A stretch of DNA of 64,000 nucleotides from Sphingomonas changnyeongensis (GCF_009913435.1 NZ_CP047895.1:2612501-2676500); one strand, 5' to 3'; positions 1 through 9,555 are shown, counted from the first letter of the stretch. Made by a program: numbers and translations. Notes: generated by a model not told the origin, from the letters alone.

Positions 1-459
1 GAACAGCAGCGCGATCCCGGCCAGCGCGACCGCCGACCCGGCGATGAAGCCGCGCGACAGCTGCTGGCCAAGGAAGATGCGGCCAAGCAGCGCATTGGGG
101 ATGACGAGCAGCGCGAAGATGACCGCGACCAGCCCCGAGGTGATGTGCGCTTCCGCCCGGTAGACAAGGTTGAAGTTGACGACGAACTGCGCCAGCCCGA
201 GCAGCAGCGTGATCCCCCAGACCGGCCGGGGCAGCGCCAGCGACGTGCGCGTCGCCAGCGCATAAGCGGCCATGGCGATGCTGCCGGCGGCGAAGCGATA
301 GGTGACCGACCAGCTGGGCGGCACGGCGGCCAGCTGGTCGCGGATGACCAGCCAGGTCGATCCCCAGATCAGCGTGACGATGACGAACGGCACGACGACG
401 CCAAGCGCGCCGCCGCCGGATGCCTGCCCGGCGCCTGCCGCGTTCGACGCCCCGCTCAC
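1..459 (-). CDS. EamA/DMT-family permease, N-terminal part (runs off the window)
   Basis: Inner-membrane carrier of the drug/metabolite transporter superfamily; substrate unknown. About 153 residues are visible. A hydrophilic start is followed by a first helix carrying the EamA-type motif LIWGSTWLVIRD, then further hydrophobic segments (AQFVVNFNLVY, GLVAVIFALLVIPNALLG, FIAGSAVALAGIALLF) in the spacing expected for the first EamA repeat. The GTG start overlaps the TGA stop of the threonine aldolase gene by four bases (GTGA), so the two genes are probably translationally coupled. The C-terminal half lies outside the window. The fold assignment is firm; the substrate cannot be read from sequence. 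Confidence 0.85.
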   Translation of the reverse strand, partial: MSGASNAAGAGQASGGGALGVVVPFVIVTLIWGSTWLVIRDQLAAVPPSWSVTYRFAAGSIAMAAYALATRTSLALPRPVWGITLLLGLAQFVVNFNLVYRAEAHITSGLVAVIFALLVIPNALLGRIFLGQQLSRGFIAGSAVALAGIALLF

Positions 460-1456
460 AGTGCCTCGATCGCGGCGGCGAGCGGCGCGATCGCCGCTTC
501 GTCCTGGTTCCAGCTGACCACCAGCCGCGCCGCGCCCGCGCCCCAGTCGTAAAAATCAAAGCCCTTGGCGCGCAGGGCAGCCGCCTCGTCCGCGCTCAGC
601 GCCACGAACACCTCATTGGCCTCGACCGGATGGAGCAGCCGGCCCGCCGCCGCCTGGCCGAGGCGCGCGGCCCCGGCATTGGCGGCGCGCGCATTGGCCA
701 GCCACACATCCCCTCCAGCATGGCGAGGATCTGCGCGGCCAGATAGCGCCCCTTGGACAGCAGATGCCCGGACCGTTTGCGGCGGATGCGGGTGGCGGCG
801 GCAAGATCGGGCCGGAACAGGATCAGCGCCTCGGCGCACAGCCCGCCATTCTTGACGAAGCCGAAGCTAAGCGCATCGACCCCGGCCCGCCAGGTCAGAT
901 CGGCGGGGCTGCACCCCAGATGCGCGACCGCATTGGCAAAGCGCGCGCCGTCCATGTGCAGCCCCCAGCCGCGTGCCCGGGCAAGCGCGCCGAGCGCCGC
1001 AACCTCGTCGGGGGTATAGACCAGCCCATATTCGGTCGCATTGGTGATCGACAGCGCATGGGGCTGCACCTGATGCACATCGGGGCGGATCTGGTCGGCG
1101 AAACCGGCGACGGTGGCGGGATCAAGCTTGGCGCCCGCGCCATCGATCAGCATCAGCTTCGCGCCGCCGGTGAAGAACTCCGGCGCGCCCGCTTCATCGA
1201 CCTGGATGTGCGCCTCGCGGTGGCAGAGCACCCCGCCATGAGGCGGGCAGAGCGCAGCGAGCGCGAGGCAGTTGGCCGCCGTCCCCGTCGTCACCCAGAG
1301 TGCCGCGACCTCGGTGCCGAACAGCTGCGAAAACGCATCGTCGAGGCGTGCCGACCAGCCATCGCCGTCATAGGCGGTGTCCAGCCGGTCGGCGGCGGCG
1401 ATCGCGGCCATGACGGCGGGATGGGCGGGCGCGGCATTGTCGGAGAAAAAGCGCAT
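456..1456 (-). CDS. low-specificity L-threonine aldolase (one-base frameshift as sequenced)
   Basis: PLP enzyme that cleaves L-threonine/allo-threonine to glycine and acetaldehyde in the cytosol. The N terminus MRFFSDNAAPAHPAV, the VTTGTAANCLAL stretch, HMDGARFANAVAHLG and the presumed PLP lysine in SFGFVKNGG fit the family. The frame breaks at the C run 710-713: before it the protein reads LAAQILAMLEG, after it VWLANARAANAGAARLG and the expected C terminus ending AAAIEAL. Restoring one base gives 333 residues, the usual length. The start is taken at the ATG before RFFSDN; an in-frame ATG three codons upstream (1465) is possible. Followed by the EamA permease with a GTGA overlap. Confidence 0.85.
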
Positions 1457-1600
1457 GGCGTGCATCTGCGGGGCTTTGCCCGGCCGGTCAATCCGGCGCG
1501 GCGGGGGCACCGCCGGCGACGGGCGGACCGGCGGCATTTTTGGTCTTGCGCACGGCTGCTGCACCGCACAAACTCCGGCCATCAGGGGGAAAGGGCACGG

Positions 1601-3019
1601 GTGGCGCGAAAACCGGCTTTTGACGAAATGGGGGCGGATCCCGTCCGGTCGCCCTATGCTGCGGTCCGCGCCTGGCTGGATGAAACCCCGCCCGACTATC
1701 TGCACACCCGCCACGCCCAGGCGGAGCTGTTCTTCCGCCGCATCGGCATCACCTTTGCCGTCTATGGCGACTCCCAGGCCGATGAGCGGCTGATCCCGTT
1801 CGACATCATCCCGCGCATCCTGTCGCGCACCGAATGGACGAAGCTGGAAGCCGGGCTGATCCAGCGGGTGACGGCGCTCAACGCGTTTCTGAGCGATATC
1901 TACGGCCCGCGCGAGATCCTGAAGGCCGGGCTGATCCCGCCCGAACTGGTGCTGCGCAACCCGCAATTCTGCCTGGCCGCGATCGAACGCAGGCCGCCGC
2001 ACGGCATCTACACCCATATTGCCGGCATCGACATCGTCCGCACCGGGGCCGACGAGTTTCATGTGCTGGAGGACAATGCCCGCACCCCGTCGGGCGTGTC
2101 CTACATGCTTGAAAACCGCGAAGTGATGATGCGGCTGCTGCCCGAGCTGTTCGACCGCCACCGGGTCGCGCCGGTCGAAACCTATGCCGACATGCTGCTC
2201 GGCACGCTGCGCTCGGTCGCACCGCCGCATTGCGAGGGCGAGCCGACGGTCGTGGTGCTCACCCCCGGCTTTCACAACTCGGCCTATTACGAGCACAGCT
2301 TCCTGGCCGACAAGCTGGGGGTCGATCTGGTCGAGGGCAGCGACCTGTTCGTGCGCGACGACGTGCTCTACATGCGCACGACCGAAGGGCCGCGCCGCGT
2401 CGACGTCGTCTATCGCCGCGTCGACGACGCGTTTCTCGACCCGCTGGTGTTCCGCCCGGATTCGCTGCTCGGCGCGCCGGGGATGATGAGCGCCTATAAA
2501 ATGGGCAATCTCGCCATCGCCAATGCGATCGGCACCGGCATTGCCGACGACAAGGCGATCTACAGCTACATGCCCGAAATCGTCCGCTTCTACACGGGCG
2601 AGGAACCGATCCTGCGCAATGTGCCGACCTGGCGCTGCCGCGAGCCGGAGTCGCTTGCCTATGTGCTCGATCATCTGGACGAGCTGGTGGTCAAGGAGGT
2701 CGACGGATCGGGCGGCTATGGGATGCTGGTCGGCCCCCATGCGAGCAGCGCCGAGCGCGCCGCCTATGCCGAGCGGCTGCGCGCCGATCCCGCGCGGTTC
2801 ATCGCCCAGCCGACGCTGGCGCTGTCGACCTGCCCGACGCTGGTGGATGCCGGCATCGCGCCCCGCCATGTCGATCTGCGCCCGTTCGTGCTCACCGGGC
2901 GCGACGGCGTGCAGATCGTACCCGGCGGGCTGACCCGCGTCGCGCTGGCCGACGGATCGCTGGTCGTGAACTCCAGCCAGGGCGGGGGAACCAAGGACAC
3001 ATGGGTGCTCGATGACTGA
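1601..3019 (+). CDS. circularly permuted type 2 ATP-grasp protein (COG2308)
   Basis: Predicted ATP-dependent carboxylate-amine ligase of the circularly permuted ATP-grasp family. Conserved stretches include the FDEM start region, the segment around FHVLEDNARTPSGVSYMLEN, YKMGNLAIANAIGTGIADDK, the VVKEVDGSGGYGM loop and the C-terminal VNSSQGGGTKDTWVL. About 472 residues, the normal size. I chose the GTG at 1601 because a purine-rich AGGGGGAAAGG lies just upstream and it places FDEM near residue 7, as in relatives; an ATG at 1628 is less likely. First gene of the unit with alpha-E, transglutaminase and Anbu, a combination previously proposed by comparative genomics as a peptide-ligation/degradation system. 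Product unknown. Confidence 0.93.
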   Translation: MARKPAFDEMGADPVRSPYAAVRAWLDETPPDYLHTRHAQAELFFRRIGITFAVYGDSQADERLIPFDIIPRILSRTEWTKLEAGLIQRVTALNAFLSDIYGPREILKAGLIPPELVLRNPQFCLAAIERRPPHGIYTHIAGIDIVRTGADEFHVLEDNARTPSGVSYMLENREVMMRLLPELFDRHRVAPVETYADMLLGTLRSVAPPHCEGEPTVVVLTPGFHNSAYYEHSFLADKLGVDLVEGSDLFVRDDVLYMRTTEGPRRVDVVYRRVDDAFLDPLVFRPDSLLGAPGMMSAYKMGNLAIANAIGTGIADDKAIYSYMPEIVRFYTGEEPILRNVPTWRCREPESLAYVLDHLDELVVKEVDGSGGYGMLVGPHASSAERAAYAERLRADPARFIAQPTLALSTCPTLVDAGIAPRHVDLRPFVLTGRDGVQIVPGGLTRVALADGSLVVNSSQGGGTKDTWVLDD

Positions 3020-3052
3020 CCCGACCCTCAGCCTTTACGGGGTGCATCGCTG

Positions 3053-3994
3053 ATGCTGTCGCGCACGGCGGGCGACCTGTTCTGGACCGGGCGTTATGTG
3101 GAACGCGCCGATTTCACCTCGCGGCTGATCGATGCGACGCTCAGGCTTGCCGCCCTGTCATCGACCTATGGCGGCGATGTCGGCGCATGGTCGGGCGCGC
3201 TGGCGGCGGCGGGCGTGGCCCAGGGCTATGCCGAGCGGCACAAGGAGCTGAGCGAGGCGGCGGCGCTGCAATATCTGTCGCTCGACACCGAGAACGCCTC
3301 GTCGATGCGCTGCTGCATCGAGCGGGCGCGCAACAATGCCCGTGCGGTGCGCACCGCACTGACCGTCGAGGTGTGGGAGGCGATCAACACCGCCTGGCTC
3401 GACATCCAGCGTTTCGGCCTGACGCTTGAAAACCGCCCGGCGCTGACGCGGCTGGTGGAAAATGTGAAGGCCTCGGCACTTGCCTTTGACGGGGCGACCC
3501 ACCGCACGATGCTGCGCGACAAGAGCTACTGGTTCCTGCGGCTGGGCGCGGCGCTCGAGCGTGCCGACAACACCGCGCGGCTGCTCGACGTCAAATATCA
3601 TCTGCTGCTGCCGCGCGACGAGCCGGTGGGCGGCAGCCTTGATTATTTCCAGTGGACGACGATCCTCAGGACCGTCTCCGCGCTCACCGCCTATCGCCAT
3701 GTCTATCGCGACAGCCTGAAGCCCTGGCTGGTCGCCGATCTGCTGATCCTCAACCGGCGCATGCCGCGCTCGCTTGCCGCCTGCATGAACGACGCGGTCC
3801 GCTATCTCGACCTGCTGGCGCAGGACAGCGGGCGGCGCGGGCCGGCGCACCGCGCGGCGGTGGCGCTGTCGGGGCGGCTGATGCGCGGCGACATGGATGC
3901 GATCTTCCGCGCCGGCCTGCATGAATATATCACCGCCTTCCTGGCCGAGAACAACGCGCTCGCGGCGATGGTGATGGAGCAGTACCAGTTCTGA
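3053..3994 (+). CDS. alpha-E domain protein (COG2307)
   Basis: Mostly helical protein of 313 residues that almost always accompanies the COG2308 ATP-grasp protein and is sometimes fused to it. Diagnostic pieces are the start MLSRTAGDLFWTGRYVERAD, then ENASSMRCCIERARNNARAVR and LGAALERADNTARLLDVKYH. No enzymatic activity has been established for the family, and a role as partner of the ligase is an inference from co-occurrence. It lies 33 bases after the ATP-grasp gene, and its TGA overlaps the ATG of the transglutaminase gene (TGATG), consistent with one transcript. Confidence 0.92.
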   Translation: MLSRTAGDLFWTGRYVERADFTSRLIDATLRLAALSSTYGGDVGAWSGALAAAGVAQGYAERHKELSEAAALQYLSLDTENASSMRCCIERARNNARAVRTALTVEVWEAINTAWLDIQRFGLTLENRPALTRLVENVKASALAFDGATHRTMLRDKSYWFLRLGAALERADNTARLLDVKYHLLLPRDEPVGGSLDYFQWTTILRTVSALTAYRHVYRDSLKPWLVADLLILNRRMPRSLAACMNDAVRYLDLLAQDSGRRGPAHRAAVALSGRLMRGDMDAIFRAGLHEYITAFLAENNALAAMVMEQYQF

Positions 3995-4806
3995 TGCGCA
4001 TCCAGGTCGACCATCACACGCGCTACAGCTACGAATATCCCGCCAGCGGGATCGTGCAGGCACTGCGCGTGACGCCGCGCAACAGCGATGCGCAATATAT
4101 CCGCCACTGGCGCGTCGATGCCGATGTCGACGGCACGATGCGCGAGGGCGTGGATGCGTTCGGCAACCATGTGATCATGTTCTATGTCGAAGGCCAGGTG
4201 ACCGAGCTGACGCTGACCGTGACCGGCGAGGCGGATGTTGCCGACACCGCCGGGATCGTGCGCGCGGCCGAAAGGCTACCGGCCGCCGTCTATCTGCGCA
4301 CGACCGAGCTGACCCAGCCCGATGCCGCGATCCTCGACTGGGTGCGCACGCTTGATTCGGGCAATGTGCTGGCGACGCTGCACGCGCTGACCGCATCGCT
4401 CCACCGGCATATGAGCTTCGACGTCACCGAAACCGATGTCGCGACGCCCGCCGCCACCGCCTTTGCGGCCACGCGCGGCGTGTGCCAGGACTTCGCGCAC
4501 ATCTTCTGCGCCGCCGCGCGCAGCCTGGGCGTGCCCGCCCGCTATGTCTCGGGCCATCTCGCCCGCGCGGGGCATGAGGCGATGGAGGCCGCCCATGCCT
4601 GGGTGGAGGCGCTGGTCCCCGATCTCGGCTGGGTGGCGTTCGATCCGGCAAACGGCATCTGCGCGACCGATGCCTATCTGCGCGTCGCCATCGGCCTTGA
4701 TTATCGCGACGCCGCCCCGGTACGCGGCGCGCGTCGCGGCGGCGGAACCGAGGCGATGCATGTCCATGTCCGCGCCGGCCATGCCGGCGAGCAACAGCAG
4801 GGCTGA
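3994..4806 (+). CDS. transglutaminase-like cysteine peptidase (COG1305)
   Basis: Papain-fold protein of 270 residues. An N-terminal beta region typical of bacterial transglutaminase-like proteins (MRIQVDHHTRYSYEYPASG) precedes the catalytic core. A complete triad is visible: Cys164 in RGVCQDFAHIF, His201 in HAWVEAL and Asp217 in VAFDPANG. Bacterial members mostly act as proteases or peptide-bond cutters rather than cross-linkers, and here the likely substrate is the product or tag made by the neighbouring ATP-grasp protein (inference). The ATG overlaps the preceding stop, and six bases separate it from the Anbu gene. Confidence 0.92.
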   Translation: MRIQVDHHTRYSYEYPASGIVQALRVTPRNSDAQYIRHWRVDADVDGTMREGVDAFGNHVIMFYVEGQVTELTLTVTGEADVADTAGIVRAAERLPAAVYLRTTELTQPDAAILDWVRTLDSGNVLATLHALTASLHRHMSFDVTETDVATPAATAFAATRGVCQDFAHIFCAAARSLGVPARYVSGHLARAGHEAMEAAHAWVEALVPDLGWVAFDPANGICATDAYLRVAIGLDYRDAAPVRGARRGGGTEAMHVHVRAGHAGEQQQG

Positions 4807-4812
4807 ACGGCG

Positions 4813-5544
4813 ATGACCTATTGCATCGGCATGCTTGTCCGCGACGGGCTGGTGATGATGGCCGACACCCGCACCAATGCGGGCGTCGACAACATCTCCT
4901 GCTACCGCAAGCTGCGCATCGCCGCCGGCGGGCCGGACCGGATGATCATCGTCTGTTCGGCGGGCAATCTGTCGACCAGCCAGCAGGCGATGCAGCGGAT
5001 GCGGCGCGGCACCCCCAATGAGGAAAGCGGCGAAGCCGACAGCTGGGACAGCGTGCCCGGCATCTATGAGGCAGCGCTTGCCGCCGGCCGGGCGCTGCGC
5101 CTGTCGCGCAACGACAATGACAGCCTCAACCAGGGCAGCGTGGTGTTCGACGCCACTTTGCTGGTTGGCGGATCGGTGGGAGGCGAGCCCAACCGGCTGT
5201 TCCTCGTCTATCCGGAAGGCAACATCATCGAATGCGGGCCGGACACGCCCTATCTGCAGATCGGCGAGGCCAAATATGGCAAGCCAATCCTCGACCGGGC
5301 GCTGGATTTCGACACCCCGCTCGATCAGGCGCTGAAGCTGGGGCTGATCTCGTTTGATTCAACGATGCGGGCGAACATCGCGGTCGGCCTGCCGATCGAC
5401 CTGATCGCGCTGCGGCATGGCGAGCCCCGCCCGGTCGTCCAGCACCGGATCGAGGCGGACGATCCCTATTTCAGCGCCCTTTCGCGCGGCTGGTCCGACG
5501 CCATCGCCCGCGCGGTCGACGGCATCGCGCCGCCGCCCTACTGA
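4813..5544 (+). CDS. Anbu, proteasome-type Ntn-hydrolase protease (COG3484)
   Basis: Ancestral proteasome beta-subunit-like protease of 243 residues. After loss of Met1 the N-terminal Thr becomes the nucleophile (MTYCIGMLVRDGL), with the partner Asp in MMADTRTNAG at residue 18 and Lys at residue 33 (CYRKL), the proteasome/HslV arrangement. The insert GGSVGGEPNRLFLVYPEGN and the YLQIGEAKYGKPILDR region are typical of Anbu rather than HslV. Anbu is known to assemble into open helical rings; its natural substrate is unknown. Being the last gene behind ATP-grasp, alpha-E and transglutaminase suggests it degrades or matures the peptide that system makes. No unfoldase ATPase gene lies nearby. Confidence 0.93.
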   Translation: MTYCIGMLVRDGLVMMADTRTNAGVDNISCYRKLRIAAGGPDRMIIVCSAGNLSTSQQAMQRMRRGTPNEESGEADSWDSVPGIYEAALAAGRALRLSRNDNDSLNQGSVVFDATLLVGGSVGGEPNRLFLVYPEGNIIECGPDTPYLQIGEAKYGKPILDRALDFDTPLDQALKLGLISFDSTMRANIAVGLPIDLIALRHGEPRPVVQHRIEADDPYFSALSRGWSDAIARAVDGIAPPPY

Positions 5545-5617
5545 CACCCCCGCCCTCCCTCGCCCACTCCCAGCGAAAGGGGGTTGAACATGGCTGGCGG
5601 CATCCCAGTATCAGGCC

Positions 5618-6520
5618 ATGGCCTCCCGCCGCGCGCCCGATCCCGCCCCTGCCCCGCCGCTGCTGGCTGGCCTGCCCTTTGCCGGGCGCGCGCGGCAGCG
5701 TCTGGCCGCGGCAGTGACGGCGCTGTTCACCGATCCCCACGGCCCGCCGCCAGCCCCCGTCATCCGCCGCGATGACGGCCTGTTCGGGGCACAATCGGCG
5801 GCCTGGCGCGTGCACGGCGATGTGACGACAATGATGGTGGGCGGCATCGCCGCGCTGATGCTCCAGATGCTCCATCCCGGCGCGCTCGCCGGGGTGTGGG
5901 ACCATTCGGCCTTCCGCACCGACATGGCCGGGCGGCTGCGCCGCACCGCACGCTTCATTGCGCTGACCACCTATGGCGGGCCGGACGAGGCGCAGGCGGC
6001 GATCGACCGGGTGGCGCGCATCCACCGCGCGGTCAGCGGCGTGACGGCGGACGGCACCCCCTACCGCGCCGATGATCCGCATCTGCTCGGCTGGGTGCAT
6101 GTGACCGAATGCTGGTCGTTCCTCGCCGCCTGGACCCGCTATGGCGACCCGCTGATGCCCGCCGCCGACCGCGACCGCTATTTCGCCGAAATGGCCCGGC
6201 TGGGCGCGCTGATGGGCGTGATCGACCCGCCGGCAAGCCAGGTCGCCGCGCTGGCGCTGATCGACCGGTTCCGGCCCGAACTGCGCCGTGATGCCCGCAC
6301 CGCCGAGGTTGCGGCGCATCTGCTGGGCGGCGGCAGCGGTGGTGCAGACGGGGGTGGCGCGGGGGCCGCCGCGCACGCGCTGACGATCCGCGCGGCGCTC
6401 GACCTGCTGCCCCCATGGGCGCAGGCGATGCACGGCCTGACCCCGTCCGGTCCGCTCACCCCGCTGGTCAGGGCAGGCACGCGCGAACTGCAACGCACGC
6501 TGCGCTGGGCGCTGGGATAA
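5618..6520 (+). CDS. oxygenase MpaB family protein (DUF2236)
   Basis: Protein of 300 residues related to the MpaB/latex-clearing-protein family, which includes haem-dependent oxygenases but many members of unknown activity. Family features seen are the N-terminal WRVHGDVTTMMVGGIAALMLQMLHPGALAGV block, here at about residues 60-90, the FRTDMAGRLRRTARFI segment, and GWVHVTECWSFLAAWTRYG. A Gly/Ala-rich insert lies near residues 235-250. It starts 73 bases after anbu on the same strand and may be read through from it, but the weak ribosome-binding site and gap leave this open. The palindromic repeat follows directly. Confidence 0.8.
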   Translation: MASRRAPDPAPAPPLLAGLPFAGRARQRLAAAVTALFTDPHGPPPAPVIRRDDGLFGAQSAAWRVHGDVTTMMVGGIAALMLQMLHPGALAGVWDHSAFRTDMAGRLRRTARFIALTTYGGPDEAQAAIDRVARIHRAVSGVTADGTPYRADDPHLLGWVHVTECWSFLAAWTRYGDPLMPAADRDRYFAEMARLGALMGVIDPPASQVAALALIDRFRPELRRDARTAEVAAHLLGGGSGGADGGGAGAAAHALTIRAALDLLPPWAQAMHGLTPSGPLTPLVRAGTRELQRTLRWALG

Positions 6521-6570
6521 GGGGTATTCGCGCGCGCCTGGGCGCGGGGGCGGCACCGGTTTGTTTGTTG

Positions 6571-6706
6571 TGCGCCTTCCGGCGCAGGGGCGGCACCGGC
6601 CCGCTCCCCCACCCGGCCTCCCAACGGCAGGATACGCTATGGGAGGCCGGGTGGGGGAGCGGGCCGGTGCCGTTCTTCACATCAACCGACTCCCGGTGCC
6701 GTTCTT
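6571..6706. repeat. palindromic repeat element, copy 1
   Basis: The core is a perfect 33-base inverted repeat, 6591-6623 against 6640-6672, around a 16-base loop. A smaller hairpin, TGCGCC-TTCC-GGCGCA (6571-6586), lies on its left. The 12-base word GGTGCCGTTCTT occurs twice on its right (6666-6677 and 6695-6706). A further partial unit, GCGCC-TG-GGCGC followed by GGGGGCGGCACCGG, lies just upstream at about 6534-6559. The same architecture recurs at 39385-39511. It sits between the mpaB-like gene and cysD and may act as a terminator, but its repetition marks it as a mobile or REP-like element. Confidence 0.85.
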
Positions 6707-6812
6707 CCCAGCTAACAACACCCGGCAACGCCCCATGCGATAGGCCTGCTTTTGCAGCCACAGGGGTTTTTTGCTTCAGTCGCGGCCCGGCATTCCGCAT
6801 GGACGCGCGACC

Positions 6813-7720
6813 ATGGACCAGACGACGCTCACCCATCTCCAGCGGCTCGAGGCCGAAAGCATCCACATCATGCGCGAGGTGGTGGCCGAATGCGCGCGGC
6901 CGGTGTTTCTCTATTCGATCGGCAAGGACAGCTCGGTGATGCTGCACCTGGCGATGAAGGCCTTTTATCCGGCGCGGCCGCCCTTCCCGTTCCTGCACAT
7001 TGCGAGCGGCTGGGATTTCGCCGCCATGATCGCCCATCGCGACCGGATGGCGGCGGAGCTGGGGATCGAGCTGATCGTCCATCACAATGACGCCGGGGCC
7101 GCGGCGGGCATCAACCCGTTCGACACCCCACGCCGGTCTATACCCGCGCGATGCTGACCGAGGCGCTGACGACCGCGCTCGACACGCACGGCTTTGACGC
7201 AGCGTTCGGCGGCGCGCGCCGCGACGAGGAAAAGGCCCGCGCCAAGGAACGGGTGTTCAGCTTCCGCGCCGCCGGCCATCGCTGGGACCCGCAGAACCAG
7301 CGGCCGGAGCTGTGGCGGCTCTACAATGCCCGCAAGGCGAAGGGCGAGACGATCCGCGTCTTCCCGCTGTCCAACTGGACCGAAATCGACATCTGGAACT
7401 ATATCCGGCTCGAAAACGTGCCGCTGGTGCCGCTCTATCTTGCCGCACCCCGCCCGACCGTCATCCGCGACGGCATGATCCTGATGGTCGATGACGAGCG
7501 GTTCCGCGTCCTGCCCGGCGAGACGGTGATCGAACGGACGGTCCGGTTCCGCACGCTTGGCTGCTATCCGCTGACCGGCGCGCTGGAGAGCAGCGCCGAC
7601 ACGCTCGACGCCGTGATCCGCGAGACGCTGAGCGCGACAGGGTCCGAACGCCAGGGCCGCGCGGTCGACAAAGATGCCTCCGCCTCGATGGAGAAGAAGA
7701 AGCAGGAGGGCTATTTCTGA
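6813..7720 (+). CDS. cysD: sulfate adenylyltransferase subunit 2 CysD (one-base frameshift as sequenced)
   Basis: Catalytic PP-loop subunit of ATP sulfurylase, forming adenylylsulfate with CysN. The N terminus [18 protein letters not shown], the PP-loop [14 protein letters not shown], then [33 protein letters not shown] and the C-terminal [11 protein letters not shown] are all canonical. The frame is lost in the C run 7126-7129 just after INPFDT and resumes as [11 protein letters not shown]; adding one C restores 302 residues, exactly the length of the E. coli protein. The segment [10 protein letters not shown] replaces the usual HVDTGWKF (see findings). The TGA overlaps the cysN start (TGATG). 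Confidence 0.93.
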
Positions 7721-9555
7721 TGACCGATACCGGCCTCCTGCGCTTCATCACCTGCGGATCGGTCGACGACGGCAAGTCGACGCTGATCGGCCGGCTGCTC
7801 CATGACACGCGCCAGATCCTCGACGACCAGCTGGCGAGCCTCGAGGCGGATTCGCGCCGCATCGGCACGCAGGGCGAAGAGATTGATTTCGCGCTGCTCG
7901 TCGACGGGCTGGATGCCGAGCGCGAACAGGGCATCACCATCGATGTCGCCTATCGCTTCTTCGCGACCGCGCGGCGCAAATATATCGTCGCCGACTGTCC
8001 GGGGCATGAGCAATATACGCGCAACATGGTGACCGGCGCATCGACCGCCGATGCCGCCGTCATCCTGGTCGATGCGCGCAAGGGGCTGCTCACCCAGACG
8101 CGACGCCACTCCTTCCTCGTCCGGCTGATCGGGCTCGACCATGTCGTGCTGGCGGTCAACAAGATGGATCTGGTCGGCCATGACCAGCAGGTGTTCGACG
8201 CGATCGTCGCCGATTACCGTGCCTTTGCCGCCCGGATCGGGATCAGCGATGTGCGCGCCATCCCGGTGTCGGGCCTGCGCGGCGACAATGTCTCGACGCG
8301 CTCGCCGGCCATGCCCTGGTATGACGGGCCAAGCCTGATCGACACGCTCGACGCCCTGCCGGTCGATCAGGACCGAGCGGCGCGGCGGCCGTTCCGCATG
8401 CCCGTGCAATGGGTGAACCGGCCCGATCAGGATTTTCGCGGCTTTGCCGGGCTGGTCACCGCCGGCACCGTCAGGCCGGGCGACGATGTCCGCGTGCTGC
8501 CGGGCGGCGGGGTGAGCCGCATCGCCCGCATCGTCACTGCCGGTGGCGACCTGCCGGTGGCGGTGGCCGGCCAGTCGGTCACCCTGACGCTTGCCGACGA
8601 GATTGACTGCCCGCGCGGCGCGGTGATCGCGGCGGCGGGCGATCCGCCCCAGGCCGCCGACCAGTTCGAGGCAATGGTCGTGTGGATGGCCCCGGAACCC
8701 CTGCTGCCGGGGCGCGGCTATTGGCTGAAGCTTGGCACCCAGACGGTGTCGGCGACGCTGCAGCCGCCCAAATATCAGGTCAATGTCAACACGCTCGAAC
8801 AGCTGGCGGCCAAGACGCTCGACCTCAATGCGATCGGCGCGGTGCAGCTGGCGACCGACCGGCCGCTGACCTTCGAGCCTTATGAGGACAGCCGCGATCT
8901 GGGCGGCTTCATCCTGATCGACAAGACGACCAACGCGACGGTTGCCGCCGGCATGATCCGCTTCGCGCTGCGCCGCAGCCAGAATGTCCATTGGCAGGCG
9001 CTGGACGTGACGCGCGACCGCCGCGCCGCGCTCAAGAACCAGAAGCCGGCGGTTGTGTGGCTGACCGGCCTGTCGGGCGCGGGCAAATCGACGATTGCCA
9101 ATCTGGTCGAGAAAAAGCTGGCGCGGATGAACCGCCACACCTTCCTGCTCGACGGCGACAATGTCCGCCACGGGCTCAACCGCGACCTTGGCTTTACCGA
9201 GGCCGACCGGATCGAGAATATCCGCCGCGTCGGCGAGGTCGCGAAGCTGATGACCGATGCCGGGCTGATCGTGATCACCGCCTTCATCTCGCCATTCCGC
9301 GCCGAACGGCAAATGGTGCGCCAGATGATGGCCGAGGGCGAGTTTGTGGAGGTGTTCATCGACACGCCGCTGGCCCTCGCCGAGGCGCGCGACGTCAAGG
9401 GGCTGTACCGCAAGGCGCGGGCGGGCGAGATCCTGAACTTCACCGGCATCGACAGCCCCTATGAGCCGCCCGAGGCCCCGGAACTGGTGATCGACACCAC
9501 CCGGATGACGGCGGACGAGGCCGCCGACGCGATCATCGCCCGCATCATTCCCTGA
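7720..9555 (+). CDS. cysNC: bifunctional sulfate adenylyltransferase subunit 1 / adenylylsulfate kinase CysNC
   Basis: Fusion of the regulatory GTPase subunit of ATP sulfurylase with APS kinase, giving PAPS from sulfate in two steps. The N-terminal half is an EF-Tu-like GTPase with P-loop GSVDDGKST (residues 13-21), DCPGHEQY and NKMD. The C-terminal domain has a second P-loop, GLSGAGKST, from residue 450, [16 protein letters not shown], and a [10 protein letters not shown] segment. The 611 residues fit a compact CysNC. It is coupled to cysD by a TGATG overlap; no reductase genes follow in the window. Confidence 0.96.
   Translation: MTDTGLLRFITCGSVDDGKSTLIGRLLHDTRQILDDQLASLEADSRRIGTQGEEIDFALLVDGLDAEREQGITIDVAYRFFATARRKYIVADCPGHEQYTRNMVTGASTADAAVILVDARKGLLTQTRRHSFLVRLIGLDHVVLAVNKMDLVGHDQQVFDAIVADYRAFAARIGISDVRAIPVSGLRGDNVSTRSPAMPWYDGPSLIDTLDALPVDQDRAARRPFRMPVQWVNRPDQDFRGFAGLVTAGTVRPGDDVRVLPGGGVSRIARIVTAGGDLPVAVAGQSVTLTLADEIDCPRGAVIAAAGDPPQAADQFEAMVVWMAPEPLLPGRGYWLKLGTQTVSATLQPPKYQVNVNTLEQLAAKTLDLNAIGAVQLATDRPLTFEPYEDSRDLGGFILIDKTTNATVAAGMIRFALRRSQNVHWQALDVTRDRRAALKNQKPAVVWLTGLSGAGKSTIANLVEKKLARMNRHTFLLDGDNVRHGLNRDLGFTEADRIENIRRVGEVAKLMTDAGLIVITAFISPFRAERQMVRQMMAEGEFVEVFIDTPLALAEARDVKGLYRKARAGEILNFTGIDSPYEPPEAPELVIDTTRMTADEAADAIIARIIP

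Noticed and set aside
1470..2869. Long minus-strand extension upstream of the threonine aldolase frame
   Set aside because: It runs antisense to the ATP-grasp gene, lacks any family motif and is low quality in composition; the aldolase starts at 1456 or 1465.
7711..9312. 533-codon minus-strand frame opposite cysNC
   Set aside because: The plus strand encodes both P-loops of CysNC; the antisense product has no motif.
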